A DNA stretch of 64,000 nucleotides, from positions 310,001 to 374,000 of the forward strand of contig NZ_JHXO01000001.1 of the NCBI RefSeq assembly GCF_000621705.1, given 5' to 3'. Below are positions 54,502 through 64,000 of the stretch, in pieces. The position numbers were made by a program, and so were the translations under genes. This stretch comes from Prolixibacter bellariivorans ATCC BAA-1284 (GTDB taxonomy: Bacteria > Bacteroidota > Bacteroidia > Bacteroidales > Prolixibacteraceae). Below the pieces are notes generated by a model, which was given only the letters and a program-made list of their open reading frames with translations, had not been told where the DNA came from and did no database searches. Each line of letters begins with the position of its first letter. Position 1 is the stretch's first letter.

Positions 54502-55443
54502 ATGAAGCGATTACTAATATTTTTGTTTCTTTTAATTATTGTTAATTTCGTTGCGAGCGCCCAGCAGGACCCTCAGTTTAGTCAAAATATGTTCAATGAT
54601 TTGACTATCAATCCGGGATTTGCAGGTAAAAGTGACGCAATTAATGCTTCCTTGCTCAATCGTTTTCAGTGGGTAGGATTTCCAGGAGCACCAGTTACCA
54701 CCGTTTTTAATGCAGATGCTACCGTTGGCCTGATTGGTCAGGAGGATGGTATCGGTTTTTCAGTAATGAACGATGAGATTGGTTACGAAAAAAATATTTC
54801 TGTTAGTCTGATGTATGCCTGGCGTACTGATGTAGGGAACGGAAAATTGGGAACCGGAATATCCATCGGATTGATGAATAAAAACCTCAAACCAGACTGG
54901 AGCTCTGATGCCGGCGCCAGTTTAATCGATCAGGGAGATCCGTTGATTCCTCAAAGTGAGGTAAATGCGTTGGTTCCTGATGTCGGGTTGGGGTTGTATT
55001 ATGAAACTAAAGATTATTATCTGGGTCTGTCAGTAAAGCATTTGAACCAGGCAGTATATACTTATGAAGAGAGTGGAAAATATTCGTTGGTAAGAAACTA
55101 TTATTTTTCCGGCGGATACAATATTCGTTTATCCGACCCGTTATTTGAAGTACAGCCATCGTTATTGTTTAAGACAGATGCTGCCAGTTATCAGATTGAT
55201 TTGGATGTTAATGTGCGTTATGATAAGCGTATATGGGGAGGACTGGGCTATCGATTGAATGATGCTGTAATCGTTTTGCTGGGGACTGAGTTTCGAAATG
55301 GAATAAAGTTAGGTTATTCATATGATTTGACCATTTCACCACTCGCCCGGTATAGTTCGGGTTCTCACGAGTTTTTTGTCGCTTACTCGTTTAATCTGAA
55401 CCGAAGAAGAGAACAGAAATATAAAAGCGTTCGGTTTTTATAA
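54502..55443 (+). CDS. porP: PorP/SprF family type IX secretion membrane protein
   Basis: 313 aa. Signal peptide (MKRLLIFLFLLIIVNFVASA) then the family opening QDPQFSQNMFNDLTINPGFA and RFQWVGFPGAP. The rest forms a beta-barrel like outer-membrane protein ending in FNLNRRREQKYKSVRFL. PorP/SprF proteins act in surface attachment or export of type IX cargo. First gene of the operon with gldK to gldN, 14 bases before gldK. Confidence 0.93.
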   Translation: MKRLLIFLFLLIIVNFVASAQQDPQFSQNMFNDLTINPGFAGKSDAINASLLNRFQWVGFPGAPVTTVFNADATVGLIGQEDGIGFSVMNDEIGYEKNISVSLMYAWRTDVGNGKLGTGISIGLMNKNLKPDWSSDAGASLIDQGDPLIPQSEVNALVPDVGLGLYYETKDYYLGLSVKHLNQAVYTYEESGKYSLVRNYYFSGGYNIRLSDPLFEVQPSLLFKTDAASYQIDLDVNVRYDKRIWGGLGYRLNDAVIVLLGTEFRNGIKLGYSYDLTISPLARYSSGSHEFFVAYSFNLNRRREQKYKSVRFL

Positions 55444-55457
55444 TAATTTATTGAAGC

Positions 55458-56828
55458 ATGAAAATATTTGTGCCACATATGAACAATAATATGAGACGAT
55501 TATTCTTCTTTGGTAGTGTAATTGCCATCGTCCTATCTCTGAGTAGTTGTAACCGCGGAGGAAACGGAGAACTTGTCGGAGTGGGTAAACGAGGTAAATA
55601 TTTTGAGCCCGTTCCTTTTGGAATGACCATGGTTCCAAGGGGAAGCTTTACCATGGGGCCGAGTGATCAGGATATCTCTCATTCAACCCCACCCTCAAGA
55701 ACTGTTTCTGTAGATGCATTCTGGATGGATGAAACGGAGATTACCAACAACGAATACCGACAGTTTGTGTACTGGGTTCGGGACTCGATTGCCCGTCGAA
55801 TGCTGGGTGTTCAATTTGACGAGTTTCTGAATACAGAAGATAGAGACGGAAATCCAATCGATCCCCCAACATTGAACTGGAACGAGCGTATTGACTGGAG
55901 TGATCCAGATTACAAGGAAGCACTTTCAGGATTATATTACGCCCCCAAAGATCGCTTGTTTGGAAAGAAAGAAATTGACACGCGAAAACTTAATTACAAA
56001 TATTTCTGGGTTGACCTGAAACAGGCTGCAAAGCGTGCTAATGCCTATGATTACAAAACCCAAAGTTATAAGGGAACCGTACATGATATTGATGGCAAAG
56101 AAGTCCCAATTGAAGGACGCTCCAGTTTTATCATGAGCGACGCGGTGAATGTTTACCCGGATACGTTGGTATGGATTAGAGATTATACCTATTCGTATAA
56201 TGAACCATGGGCAACGATGTATTTCTGGCATCCCGGTTTTGACGATTATCCTGTTGTAGGTGTTAACTGGAAACAGGCAAAAGCATTTTGTATTTGGCGA
56301 ACCCGGTATAAAAATGCAGCACTTGCTGAGCAAGGAGAATATGCTGTTCAGGATTATCGTTTGCCTTCGGAGGCTGAATGGGAATATGCTGCCCGGGGTG
56401 GCCTCGAAAATTCTATGTATCCATGGGGAGGTTACTATACCCGTACACAGGAAGGTTGCTTTTTGGCAAACTTTAAGCCCATGCGGGGAAATTATATCGA
56501 TGATAAAGGTTTGACAACGGTTAAAGTCGGAACATACGATCCAAACGGATACGGCTTGTACGATATGGCTGGTAATGTCGCTGAATGGACCATTACAGCT
56601 TATGATGAAGCAGAGTATAACTTCATAAATGACTTTAACCCGAATTATGAATACAACGCTCTTCCTGACGATCCTCCAGCGATGAAAAGAAAAGTTATTC
56701 GAGGTGGTTCATGGAAGGATATTTCATACTTCCTGCAGGTAGGTACCCGTACCTATGAATATCAGGATACCGCGAAATCGTACATCGGATTCCGTTGCGT
56801 ACGATCGTCATTTGGAGATGAATTTTAA
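55458..56828 (+). CDS. gldK: Type IX secretion lipoprotein GldK/PorK
   Basis: 456 aa from the ATG at 55458; a later ATG at 55491 gives a cleaner signal (MRRLFFFGSVIAIVLSLSSC). Lipid-attached Cys is residue 31. The body is a formylglycine-generating-enzyme-like fold with FWMDETEITNNEYRQFVYWV, YRLPSEAEWEYAARGG, YDMAGNVAEW and RGGSWKD. With GldN it forms the periplasmic ring on the outer membrane. Confidence 0.95.
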   Translation: MKIFVPHMNNNMRRLFFFGSVIAIVLSLSSCNRGGNGELVGVGKRGKYFEPVPFGMTMVPRGSFTMGPSDQDISHSTPPSRTVSVDAFWMDETEITNNEYRQFVYWVRDSIARRMLGVQFDEFLNTEDRDGNPIDPPTLNWNERIDWSDPDYKEALSGLYYAPKDRLFGKKEIDTRKLNYKYFWVDLKQAAKRANAYDYKTQSYKGTVHDIDGKEVPIEGRSSFIMSDAVNVYPDTLVWIRDYTYSYNEPWATMYFWHPGFDDYPVVGVNWKQAKAFCIWRTRYKNAALAEQGEYAVQDYRLPSEAEWEYAARGGLENSMYPWGGYYTRTQEGCFLANFKPMRGNYIDDKGLTTVKVGTYDPNGYGLYDMAGNVAEWTITAYDEAEYNFINDFNPNYEYNALPDDPPAMKRKVIRGGSWKDISYFLQVGTRTYEYQDTAKSYIGFRCVRSSFGDEF

Positions 56829-56859
56829 AAAGGAATTAAACAACTAAATTGCTTTTGCC

Positions 56860-57753
56860 ATGGGATTGACCGATTTTACCCATTCGAGACGATGGAAGGT
56901 CTTCATGAATTATGTATACAGTATTGGAGCTTCCATTGTACTTCTGGGTGCATTGTTTAAACTTCAGCACTGGCCCGGTGGTCCGATTATGCTGACCATT
57001 GGAATGTCGACCGAAGCGCTGATATTCTTTCTATCTGCTTTTGAACCATCAAGCGAAATGCCGGATTGGACAAAAGTGTATCCACAGCTGAAAGAAGATT
57101 TTGCTCACCTGGACGCCGATGAACTTTTCGAAGAATCGATGAACAGGAAGCCTAAAAGCACATTCGATATGGATACCTTCCTGGAGTCGACGGAGATATC
57201 GCCCGAGTTACTGAATAAGCTGCAAAAAGGACTTACTGATTTGAGCAATACGGCTCAAAGTTTTGCAGACATTTCCTCAGCCACTATGGCCACCGATGTT
57301 TACGTGAAGAACCTCAATGCAGCTTCTGAATCGATGAACATGTTTGCAGAGGTGAATACCCGGGCAGGTGAGAGTGTTGACAGCACCGTTACCAAGGTAG
57401 TTCACTCAGGTGAGAAACTGGCTGAATCCTATCACGAGTTCGTCAATACCATTCAGCGAGATTTCAAGGTACTGAACGATCATTCTGGTAATTATACTGA
57501 AGAATTGGAGAAAATCAATTCGAATCTTTCATCATTGAATGCCTCCTATGAGGCTCAACTGGAAGGCGCCCGTAAACAGGCGGAAACAGCTTCTTCTGTG
57601 CATAAGGATTTCGCTCAAATGAATGAGTTAGTATCCAGTTCAGTAAAAGAGGCTAAAAAATATCAGGCCCAGACAGAAGAGTTAAATAAAAATCTTGAAG
57701 CGCTCAATAGTGTATATGGAAATATGCTTGGAGCCATGAACATCAAGAAGTAA
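56860..57753 (+). CDS. gldL: Type IX secretion / gliding motor protein GldL/PorL
   Basis: 297 aa. Two N-terminal membrane spans (about 18-35 and 43-61) separated by the motif KLQHWPGGP, then a long coiled-coil cytoplasmic tail. Glu52 and Glu62 in the second span area match the acidic residues known to matter for proton-driven rotation in Flavobacterium GldL. With GldM it forms the inner-membrane motor that powers export. Same operon, 31 bases after gldK. Confidence 0.95.
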   Translation: MGLTDFTHSRRWKVFMNYVYSIGASIVLLGALFKLQHWPGGPIMLTIGMSTEALIFFLSAFEPSSEMPDWTKVYPQLKEDFAHLDADELFEESMNRKPKSTFDMDTFLESTEISPELLNKLQKGLTDLSNTAQSFADISSATMATDVYVKNLNAASESMNMFAEVNTRAGESVDSTVTKVVHSGEKLAESYHEFVNTIQRDFKVLNDHSGNYTEELEKINSNLSSLNASYEAQLEGARKQAETASSVHKDFAQMNELVSSSVKEAKKYQAQTEELNKNLEALNSVYGNMLGAMNIKK

Positions 57754-57775
57754 TTCACCAAATTCTCGATTCGAA

Positions 57776-59326
57776 ATGAGTGCAAAAAATTGTCCGGAAA
57801 CTCCACGGCAACGAATGATTAGCCTGATGTATCTGGTGCTGATGGCGCTATTGGCACTGAACGTAGATAAATCAGTGCTGGATGCTTTTGAAACTGTGGA
57901 TCGTGGGTTGTCAACAACTATCGAGAATTTCAATTCGAAGAATGCGAGGGTTTATGCCGATTTTGCAAAGGCAGCTCTAGAAAATCCTGAAAAGTCCGGT
58001 GATCTGAATGCAGAAGCAAAAACTGTTAAAGCTAAAACGGATTCACTCTATAATTACATTACAGATCTGAAAAAGATGCTGGTTGTTGCGGCAGATGGTG
58101 AAGGCGCTGACATACACAGCATCAAGAACAAGGACGATACCGAAACGGCACCGGAATTAATGCTGGTAAAACATCAGGGGCGTTTGGCTAAAGAATTGAA
58201 GCAATCAATAGAGTCGTATCGTGCGTATCTTTTGTCGTTGGTCGATCCCAAGGATACCGCGTTGATTTCAAGTATTAAAAGTAGTCTCGATACGTCTGAT
58301 CCACCTCCTGTTGAAGGGAATTCTCCTTCATGGGCAGAATCCATATTCCAGGGATATCCGTTGGTTGCAGTGGTTACTTTGATGTCGAAAATGCAAAGTG
58401 ATATGCGTAATACGGAATCGGATGTAGCTAACTATTTGTATGCCAAGATTGATGCTAATTCTTTTAAGTTCAACAAACTGAAGGCTCAGGTGTTGCCCAA
58501 AACTGATTATGTGTTAGAGGGTGGTACCTATGAAGCCCAAATCTTTCTGTCAGCAGTCGATACGACTGCCGAGCCTCAGATTATGGTGAATAACAAGCAG
58601 ATACCTATTGTGGCAGGCGAAGGAATGGGTTTGTATAAAGTACCTGCAACCACTGAAGGATATCATAAATGGAACGGTGTTATCAATTTCAAAAATCCGT
58701 CTGGTCAGATTGTTCAATATCCATTCGAAGGAGAATACCAGGTGGCCAAACCAACCATGACGATTTCGCCGACGAAAATGAACGTTTTTTATGCCGGATT
58801 GGCGAACCCTGTTTCTATCTCAGTTCCGGGTGTGCCGTCGGATAAGATAATTCCGTCGATAACCAATGCGACCATGAAGCCGAACGGTAGGAATTATTTG
58901 GTATATCCGAAGAAGCCAGGTGTTAAGTCAGTGATTACCGTGAAAGCGGAAATAGATGGTCAGGTAAAAACAATTGGTTCAACTGATTTCCGCGTTAAGC
59001 GAGTGCCAGACCCGGTTGCAACAGTTGGTGGCAAGAACGAAGGTCAGATTACAAAAAACGAATTATTACTCGAACAAGGGGTATATGCTGAAATCCCCGA
59101 TTTCGATTTCGATATGAAATTCACGGTGACCTCATTTGTGGTTTCGACTACGCGCGGAGGTTTCGTAGTGGATAAAAAATCTAACAGCAATCTGTTTACA
59201 CCGGATCAGGTCAATCTGATGAAGAGTCTTAATTCCGGTAGTCGACTGTATATTGAAAATATTGTAGCTAAAGGTGAAGACGGAACGACCCGTAACCTTT
59301 CAGCCATCAGTTTCAGAATCAGATAA
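57776..59326 (+). CDS. gldM: Type IX secretion motor protein GldM/PorM
   Basis: 516 aa. One membrane span near the N-terminus (about 13-30: MISLMYLVLMALLALNV) after the conserved NCPETPRQRM, then a helical bundle and three beta-domains in the periplasm, as in the known GldM/PorM structures. It transmits motor torque to the GldK-GldN ring. Follows gldL by 22 bases. Confidence 0.95.
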   Translation: MSAKNCPETPRQRMISLMYLVLMALLALNVDKSVLDAFETVDRGLSTTIENFNSKNARVYADFAKAALENPEKSGDLNAEAKTVKAKTDSLYNYITDLKKMLVVAADGEGADIHSIKNKDDTETAPELMLVKHQGRLAKELKQSIESYRAYLLSLVDPKDTALISSIKSSLDTSDPPPVEGNSPSWAESIFQGYPLVAVVTLMSKMQSDMRNTESDVANYLYAKIDANSFKFNKLKAQVLPKTDYVLEGGTYEAQIFLSAVDTTAEPQIMVNNKQIPIVAGEGMGLYKVPATTEGYHKWNGVINFKNPSGQIVQYPFEGEYQVAKPTMTISPTKMNVFYAGLANPVSISVPGVPSDKIIPSITNATMKPNGRNYLVYPKKPGVKSVITVKAEIDGQVKTIGSTDFRVKRVPDPVATVGGKNEGQITKNELLLEQGVYAEIPDFDFDMKFTVTSFVVSTTRGGFVVDKKSNSNLFTPDQVNLMKSLNSGSRLYIENIVAKGEDGTTRNLSAISFRIR

Positions 59327-59417
59327 TCCTACTGAACCTTATTTAGGATGTAATGGAAATACTTAACTGATTCACTAACTGGTAGATTATTAATTTGGAA
59401 GAACAAACTTGAGAAGA

Positions 59418-60269
59418 ATGAAAAAGCTATTTTTGATTCTGTTTGCCATAATTCTGGCTTCTGCTGCAACCAAACCAGTAGCTGCCCAGGTTGTTGATGG
59501 TCCTTACCAGAAAAAAATTACCCGCGACCGGAAACCAGCTCCGCTTCCTGCAGTCAGGGAGTCAGATGTATTCTGGTCAAAAACTATCTGGAGAATCATC
59601 GATCTGCGTGAGAAGATGAACCAGGACTTGTATTATCCGACTCGGGAGATGCACGGTCGATTGAGTCTCATTAATCTTCTGCTGAAAGGCATTAAGGAAG
59701 GGCAGATTACTGCCTATGATGCCTCTACCGATAATGAGTTCAAACTTCCCATGACGTTCGATCAGGTGAAGGAGGCATTTGGAGCCGTACCGAAGGTTGT
59801 CGAGCGCCGGAATTTTGAAACGGGTGAAATGGAAAATGTCAAAGTGGATCAGGATATTAATCCGGAGGATATCAAGCAGGTCATGGTGAAGGAAGTTTGG
59901 TATTTCGATAAGCAGACTTCGACGCTACAGGTTCGTATTATCGGCCTTTGCCCCATCCAGGAATTCTTCCGTGACGATGACGTGAATCACGATCGTCCAC
60001 TTCGTCGTAAGGTGTTTTGGGTATATTACCCGGAAGTTCGTCCGCTGTTGGCAAAATATGAAGTGCTGAATCCAAACAATGACTCTAGAAGCCTCAGTTT
60101 CGATGATGTCTTCCTGTTGAGAAAATTCGACAGTTATATTACCAAGGAGTCCAATATCTACAACAATCGGGCAATCAGTCAATATGCCACAGGTCAGTAT
60201 GCGACAAACGAATCGCGACGAATCAAGAACGAGATTTTCAACTTCGAGCAGGATCTTTGGGAATATTAA
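59418..60269 (+). CDS. gldN: Type IX secretion protein GldN/PorN
   Basis: 283 aa from the ATG at 59418; a TTG at 59409 is possible. Signal peptide (MKKLFLILFAIILASAATKP), then VRESDVFWSKTIWRIIDLRE and MHGRLSLINLLLKGI, the family core, with FFRDDDVNHDRPLRRKVFWV later. Binds GldK in the periplasmic ring. Last gene of the operon, before a strong terminator and the repeat array. Confidence 0.95.
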   Translation: MKKLFLILFAIILASAATKPVAAQVVDGPYQKKITRDRKPAPLPAVRESDVFWSKTIWRIIDLREKMNQDLYYPTREMHGRLSLINLLLKGIKEGQITAYDASTDNEFKLPMTFDQVKEAFGAVPKVVERRNFETGEMENVKVDQDINPEDIKQVMVKEVWYFDKQTSTLQVRIIGLCPIQEFFRDDDVNHDRPLRRKVFWVYYPEVRPLLAKYEVLNPNNDSRSLSFDDVFLLRKFDSYITKESNIYNNRAISQYATGQYATNESRRIKNEIFNFEQDLWEY

Positions 60270-60315
60270 ATTCCCTGAATAATTCAAATAGCACTCTCAT
60301 TCAAGTTTATATACG

Positions 60316-60342
60316 CCGGAGGATATTTCCTCCGGTTTTTTT
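60316..60342 (+). terminator. Terminator of the porP-gldKLMN operon
   Basis: CCGGAGGA (60316-60323) pairs with TCCTCCGG (60328-60335) and is followed by seven T. Confidence 0.9.
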
Positions 60343-60354
60343 GTGCTTCAAAAG

Positions 60355-60502
60355 ATGATACGTTTCTCTTTGCGTCTTTATACGGTTCTCATCCAATCTT
60401 TATACGTTTCTCCCTTCTCCCTTTATACTGTTCTCCCTACCACTTTTATACGGTTCTCGTCGAAGCTTAATACGGTTCTCATTGGAGCGTTATACTTTCC
60501 TC
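60355..60502. repeat. Array of seven 14-bp repeats at a 22/23-bp period
   Basis: Seven copies of consensus TTTATACGGTTCTC start at 60355, 60377, 60399, 60422, 60445, 60467 and 60489, so the steps are 22, 22, 23, 23, 22 and 22. Copies differ from consensus by at most about four bases, and the 8-9-base spacers between them are unrelated. The period is not a multiple of three, so the array is not coding. It lies between the gldN terminator and a second hairpin at 60556-60584. Spacers this short exclude CRISPR. A row of protein-binding sites spaced about two helical turns is one reading. Confidence 0.85.
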
Positions 60503-60555
60503 ATAAAAAAGACATATAATTCAAGATCACTTTAAGTATAATGATTGTGACTTAA

Positions 60556-60584
60556 AAAAGACGACCCGGTATGGATCGTCTTTT
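60556..60584. terminator. Hairpin terminator before the RND gene end
   Basis: AAAAGACGA (60556-60564) pairs with TCGTCTTTT (60576-60584), just past the stop of the minus-strand RND gene at 60611. Confidence 0.8.
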
Positions 60585-60610
60585 ATCGCGTTTTAATCGT
60601 GGATGCTTTT

Positions 60611-63600
60611 CTATTGTATCAATTCCTGACCGTAATCATCGGTCATTACTTCAGTAGGAATTTTCCCTTGCCACTTCCGTATGGTGTAATTAACTTTTAC
60701 TGTAATCAGGTACATTACCGGTGCGATTACCAGCGTAAGGAAGGTCGCAAAGACCAGTCCGAAAATTACCGTCCACGACATCGGTCCCCAGAAGGCAGTC
60801 ATTTCCCCTCCAACATAAAAATCAGGGTCAAATGAAGTGAATAGCTTGATGAAGTCGAAGTTCAATCCGATGGCCAGTGGGAGCAATCCCAACACAGTGG
60901 TGATTGCTGTTAGCAATACCGGACGAAGCCTTGTTTTTCCAGCTTTTACAATGAGACCCTGCAGTTCTTCCAATTCCAGGAAAGCGTCCGGTCGGTACGA
61001 AAGTTTTTCTTTCCGGCGCTGGCGCAGCAAATCAATGTAATCAACCAATACAATTCCGTTATTCACCACGATTCCGGCTAACGAAATGATTCCAATTCCT
61101 GTCATCAGAATAACAAACTGCATTTTGAACGCACCAAGCCCCAGGAATACACCAATGGTACTGAATAATACGGTTCCTACAATAATCAACGGCCTGATTA
61201 ATGAATTGAACTGGGTTACCAGGATGATTAAAATCAATGATAACGCGATTATCAACGCCTGGGTAAGAAAAGCCATTGTGTCAGCCTGCTCCTCTTGTTC
61301 GCCGGTGAAATCGATCTTGTAACCCGGAGGCGGAGTGAATCCTATTAAAGTCTGACGGATACGTTGATTAATCTCATTGGCATTGAAACCCTCCTTTACT
61401 CCGGAATACAGCGTAATAACACGGGTGAAATCCTTCCGGTTAATTTTGTCATAAGTGGTTCCGTATTGGAAATCTGCTACCGCTGAAATCGGAATGGCTT
61501 TTTGGGGACCGTCGCCACCACCATTCACGTCAATTCGTTGGTTCATCAGTGAGGCAACATTGTTGCGGTATTTGTCCTTGAACCGGAGCATGATGTCATA
61601 CTCGTCTTCTCCCTCTTTGTACTTCCCTACTTTCCGGCCGTATAATGAACTTCGGAGCGCATAGGCGACCTGTTGGGTCGACAAACCAAAACGTCTCACT
61701 TTATCGCGGTCTACGTCTACTACCATTTCCGGCTTATCCACATTCAGGTCGATTTTCAACTGATCGATACCCGGAATATTTTCTGCGTCAATTTCTGACT
61801 TAACTTCCTTTGAAAGTTTGATGAGCTCGTCAAAGTCATCGCCCGAAATTTCCAGGTTGATGGGATTACCAACCGGTGGTCCCATTTCGTCTTTATCCAG
61901 CGATATTTTGGCCCCGACAAACCCCGATAGGTTATCTGTCAGTTTCTGCATAATCTCTGATGTATTCTCTCCGTGGCGGTATTTAAATTCCTTGAATGAA
62001 ATAGTGGTCAGCGACTTGTTGGTTTCGCGATTCGAGCCCATCATCTGACCTTTACCAACCCCCACAACGGTGTTGACAGACTTGACAATATCCATATAGG
62101 GTTCAAGCGTTTTGTAGACAATCGACTCTACTTGTTTTGATACTTTATTGGTCCGATCCAAATCCGTTCCTACCGGGAGTTCCATGGTAATGTAAACCGA
62201 AGTCGGATCGACGTCCGGGAAGAACAGCACTCCTGATTGACGACTCATGAAAAACATGATAGAGAAGACCAGAACAATGAATGTTCCCGTAACAAAGAGC
62301 CAGGGTTTTCTTCCTTTCAGCGCGAAAGCGAGCGTTTTCTCATAGGATTTTTCCATGCGCGGAATGAAGTGTTCCTGGAAAGCTCTCGCCAGCGGACGCA
62401 TTATATAGTGATTACCAATTATGATCAACGTGACGACAGCCAGTAAATTACCCAGCCAGTACACTTTCATAAAATAGAAAGGAATGGAGAGAATGGCGAA
62501 AATTGCTGCATTACGCCACAGTTTGCGCATATTCTTTTTCCCGTGTAAATTCTCGAGCTTCATGAAGGTCGAAGTAAACGCCGGGTTAAGAATCAAGGCT
62601 ACAAACAGCGATGAACTAAGTACGATGATTAAGGTAATGGGAAGAAATTTCATGAATTCGCCCATGATTCCTTTCCAGAATACCAGTGGGAAGAACGCTG
62701 CCAAAGTAGTTGCCGTCGACGAAATAATCGGGTAGGCAATTTCACTTACGCCTTTCTTCGTGGCTGTCATGGCATCACTTCCGTGGGAATAGAGCCGGTA
62801 AACGTTTTCAACCACAACAATCGCATTATCGACGAGCATTCCAAGGGCCAGAATCATCGAAAAAAGTACCATGAAATTCAGCGTGTATCCCATTTGTTTG
62901 ATGATGATGAACGAAATGAACATCGACATCGGGATGGCTAAGCCCGAGAACAGCGCGTTGCGAGGTCCCATGAAGAGGTACAGGATGAACATGACCAGCA
63001 ACATTCCCATGATAATGGAATTCTCGAGGTTGTTGATTTGGTTTCGGATGTATTTTGTATTGTCGTCGGTTACAACCACATTTAAACCTGAAGGAATGGC
63101 TCCGCTATCCTTATTTTTTTGAATAATTTGGTACACTTTGTCGGATGCATCCAATACATTGGCTCCACTTTTTTTGACAATGGAAAGATTGACAACTGGC
63201 ATCTTATCCAGTCGCGAAATGGTTGTCCGTTCCTGAAATCCGTCGGTAACGTTTCCCATGTCGCGCAGATACACAATATTCCCATTCTCCGATTTCACAA
63301 TGGTGTTGCGAATCTGGTTCATGTTGGTGTAGTCTGCCTGCGTACGAATGGAGCGGCGTGTATCATCGGAAACCATTTCACCGGCACCCATGGTGACGTT
63401 TTCAAACCGGATGGCATTTTCAATATCCTGAAAGCTGACATTGCTCGCTTCGAGCATATGCGGGTCCACATCAATCTGAATCTCCCGTTCGTCAATTCCC
63501 TGGATATCAGCTTCCGATATTTCGGACAATCCTTCCAGTTCATCCTGCAATTTTTCGGCATAACGCTTCAACTCCGAAAGACTGTAGTCTCCATAAAGGT

Positions 63601-64000
63601 TGATACTCATGATGGGAAACTCTTCAAAGTCGAAATCTTCCACCGAAGGGTCATTATCCAAATCATCGGGAAGTTCGCTTTTGGCTTTGTCAACCTGGTC
63701 CTTGGCGTCCTGCAGTGCCTGTTTTACCGGTACGTCGGTTTCAAATTCAAGAACAATCAGACTCATATCCTGGTAAGAGGATGAGCTGACATTTTTGACG
63801 CCTTTCAGGTTTTTGAGCTCCTTCTCGATAGGACGTGTAATCAGGTTTTCAATATCGACCGGTGAGTTTCCCGGGTAAACCGTCGTAATCATCACGTAGG
63901 GAATTACAATCTCCGGATTGAGCTCCCGGGGCATCTGCTGATACGAGAGCCATCCAAAGACCGCCAGAATCGCTGTCAGGATAAATACCGTTGTTTTATT
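60611..64000 (-). CDS. RND efflux permease (AcrB/HAE1-like), 5' end cut by window edge
   Basis: At least 1129 codons; the frame is open to base 64000, with NKTTVFILTAILAVFGWLSY as the first membrane span, so the true start is just outside. Periplasmic domains (NPEIVIPYVMITTVYPGNSP) alternate with membrane blocks; MVLFSMILALGMLVDNAIVV is the conserved TM4-like motif with the proton-relay aspartate, and the second half has LAGIVVNNGIVLVDYIDLLR. It should expel drugs, metals or lipids using the proton gradient with an adaptor and outer-membrane channel, neither visible here. Confidence 0.92.
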   Translation of the reverse strand, partial: NKTTVFILTAILAVFGWLSYQQMPRELNPEIVIPYVMITTVYPGNSPVDIENLITRPIEKELKNLKGVKNVSSSSYQDMSLIVLEFETDVPVKQALQDAKDQVDKAKSELPDDLDNDPSVEDFDFEEFPIMSINLYGDYSLSELKRYAEKLQDELEGLSEISEADIQGIDEREIQIDVDPHMLEASNVSFQDIENAIRFENVTMGAGEMVSDDTRRSIRTQADYTNMNQIRNTIVKSENGNIVYLRDMGNVTDGFQERTTISRLDKMPVVNLSIVKKSGANVLDASDKVYQIIQKNKDSGAIPSGLNVVVTDDNTKYIRNQINNLENSIIMGMLLVMFILYLFMGPRNALFSGLAIPMSMFISFIIIKQMGYTLNFMVLFSMILALGMLVDNAIVVVENVYRLYSHGSDAMTATKKGVSEIAYPIISSTATTLAAFFPLVFWKGIMGEFMKFLPITLIIVLSSSLFVALILNPAFTSTFMKLENLHGKKNMRKLWRNAAIFAILSIPFYFMKVYWLGNLLAVVTLIIIGNHYIMRPLARAFQEHFIPRMEKSYEKTLAFALKGRKPWLFVTGTFIVLVFSIMFFMSRQSGVLFFPDVDPTSVYITMELPVGTDLDRTNKVSKQVESIVYKTLEPYMDIVKSVNTVVGVGKGQMMGSNRETNKSLTTISFKEFKYRHGENTSEIMQKLTDNLSGFVGAKISLDKDEMGPPVGNPINLEISGDDFDELIKLSKEVKSEIDAENIPGIDQLKIDLNVDKPEMVVDVDRDKVRRFGLSTQQVAYALRSSLYGRKVGKYKEGEDEYDIMLRFKDKYRNNVASLMNQRIDVNGGGDGPQKAIPISAVADFQYGTTYDKINRKDFTRVITLYSGVKEGFNANEINQRIRQTLIGFTPPPGYKIDFTGEQEEQADTMAFLTQALIIALSLILIILVTQFNSLIRPLIIVGTVLFSTIGVFLGLGAFKMQFVILMTGIGIISLAGIVVNNGIVLVDYIDLLRQRRKEKLSYRPDAFLELEELQGLIVKAGKTRLRPVLLTAITTVLGLLPLAIGLNFDFIKLFTSFDPDFYVGGEMTAFWGPMSWTVIFGLVFATFLTLVIAPVMYLITVKVNYTIRKWQGKIPTEVMTDDYGQELIQ

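Noticed and set aside
60355-60502. CRISPR array
   Set aside because: Repeat 14 bp and spacers 8-9 bp are far too short, the repeats vary, and no cas gene is present.

Overview
The window is chromosomal DNA of a member of the Bacteroidota. Marker genes are gldKLMN with a PorP/SprF protein (type IX secretion), a SusC/SusD pair driven by a hybrid two-component system (HTCS), a DUF4270 lipoprotein, many lipoproteins with a Bacteroidota-style signal, and promoters resembling TAnnTTTG. A marine or sediment Bacteroidia (Marinilabiliales/Prolixibacteraceae-like) is my best guess, inferred from overall protein character and not proven. Coding density is high and there is one tRNA. No CRISPR array, phage or insertion sequence was seen.

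Layout. 1-4468: the end of a DUF1848 gene, a small lipoprotein, a two-gene ABC exporter and an unknown internally duplicated protein. 4620-16544: a polysaccharide utilisation locus (HTCS regulator, GH16 beta-glucanase, SusC, SusD, surface glycan-binding lipoprotein). It lies between an intact tRNA-CAT gene and a 16-bp copy of that tRNA's 3' end, each followed by its own terminator, so it looks like a tRNA-integrated island with no integrase left inside. 16676-19235: mtnA, a class II aldolase and mtnP, a set suited to 5'-methylthioadenosine / 5'-deoxyadenosine salvage. 19336-21429: two membrane-protein genes and a seven-TM LuxR-type regulator, linked by a shared 11-bp motif at identical spacing to candidate promoters. 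21426-29626: lactate dehydrogenase, TrmO, DoxX, a GH2 beta-mannosidase, a sugar isomerase/epimerase, a Gfo/Idh/MocA oxidoreductase and a lipoprotein. 29818-45131: housekeeping and Bacteroidota-specific genes (methyltransferase, coiled-coil membrane protein, pdxH, amidohydrolase, Ig-like lipoprotein, GlpD-like remnant, glmS, DUF4270, short GT5-like protein, panC-panD, radA). 45194-50324: a class A penicillin-binding protein, a probably frameshifted small gene, and an AraC-TM-TolB-like-TPR regulator. 50707-60269: topA, an arginase-fold protein with altered metal ligands, then porP-gldK-gldL-gldM-gldN. 60355-60502: an array of seven 14-bp repeats at a strict 22/23-bp period. 60611-64000: an RND efflux permease running off the right edge.

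How the genes work together. The PUL would sense, bind, cut and import a beta-glucan. The type IX operon exports and anchors surface proteins. The mannosidase, epimerase and oxidoreductase are compatible with sugar catabolism. The observations most worth checking are the tRNA-flanked PUL, the 22/23-bp repeat array behind gldN, and the LuxR mini-regulon with its conserved motif-to-promoter offset.
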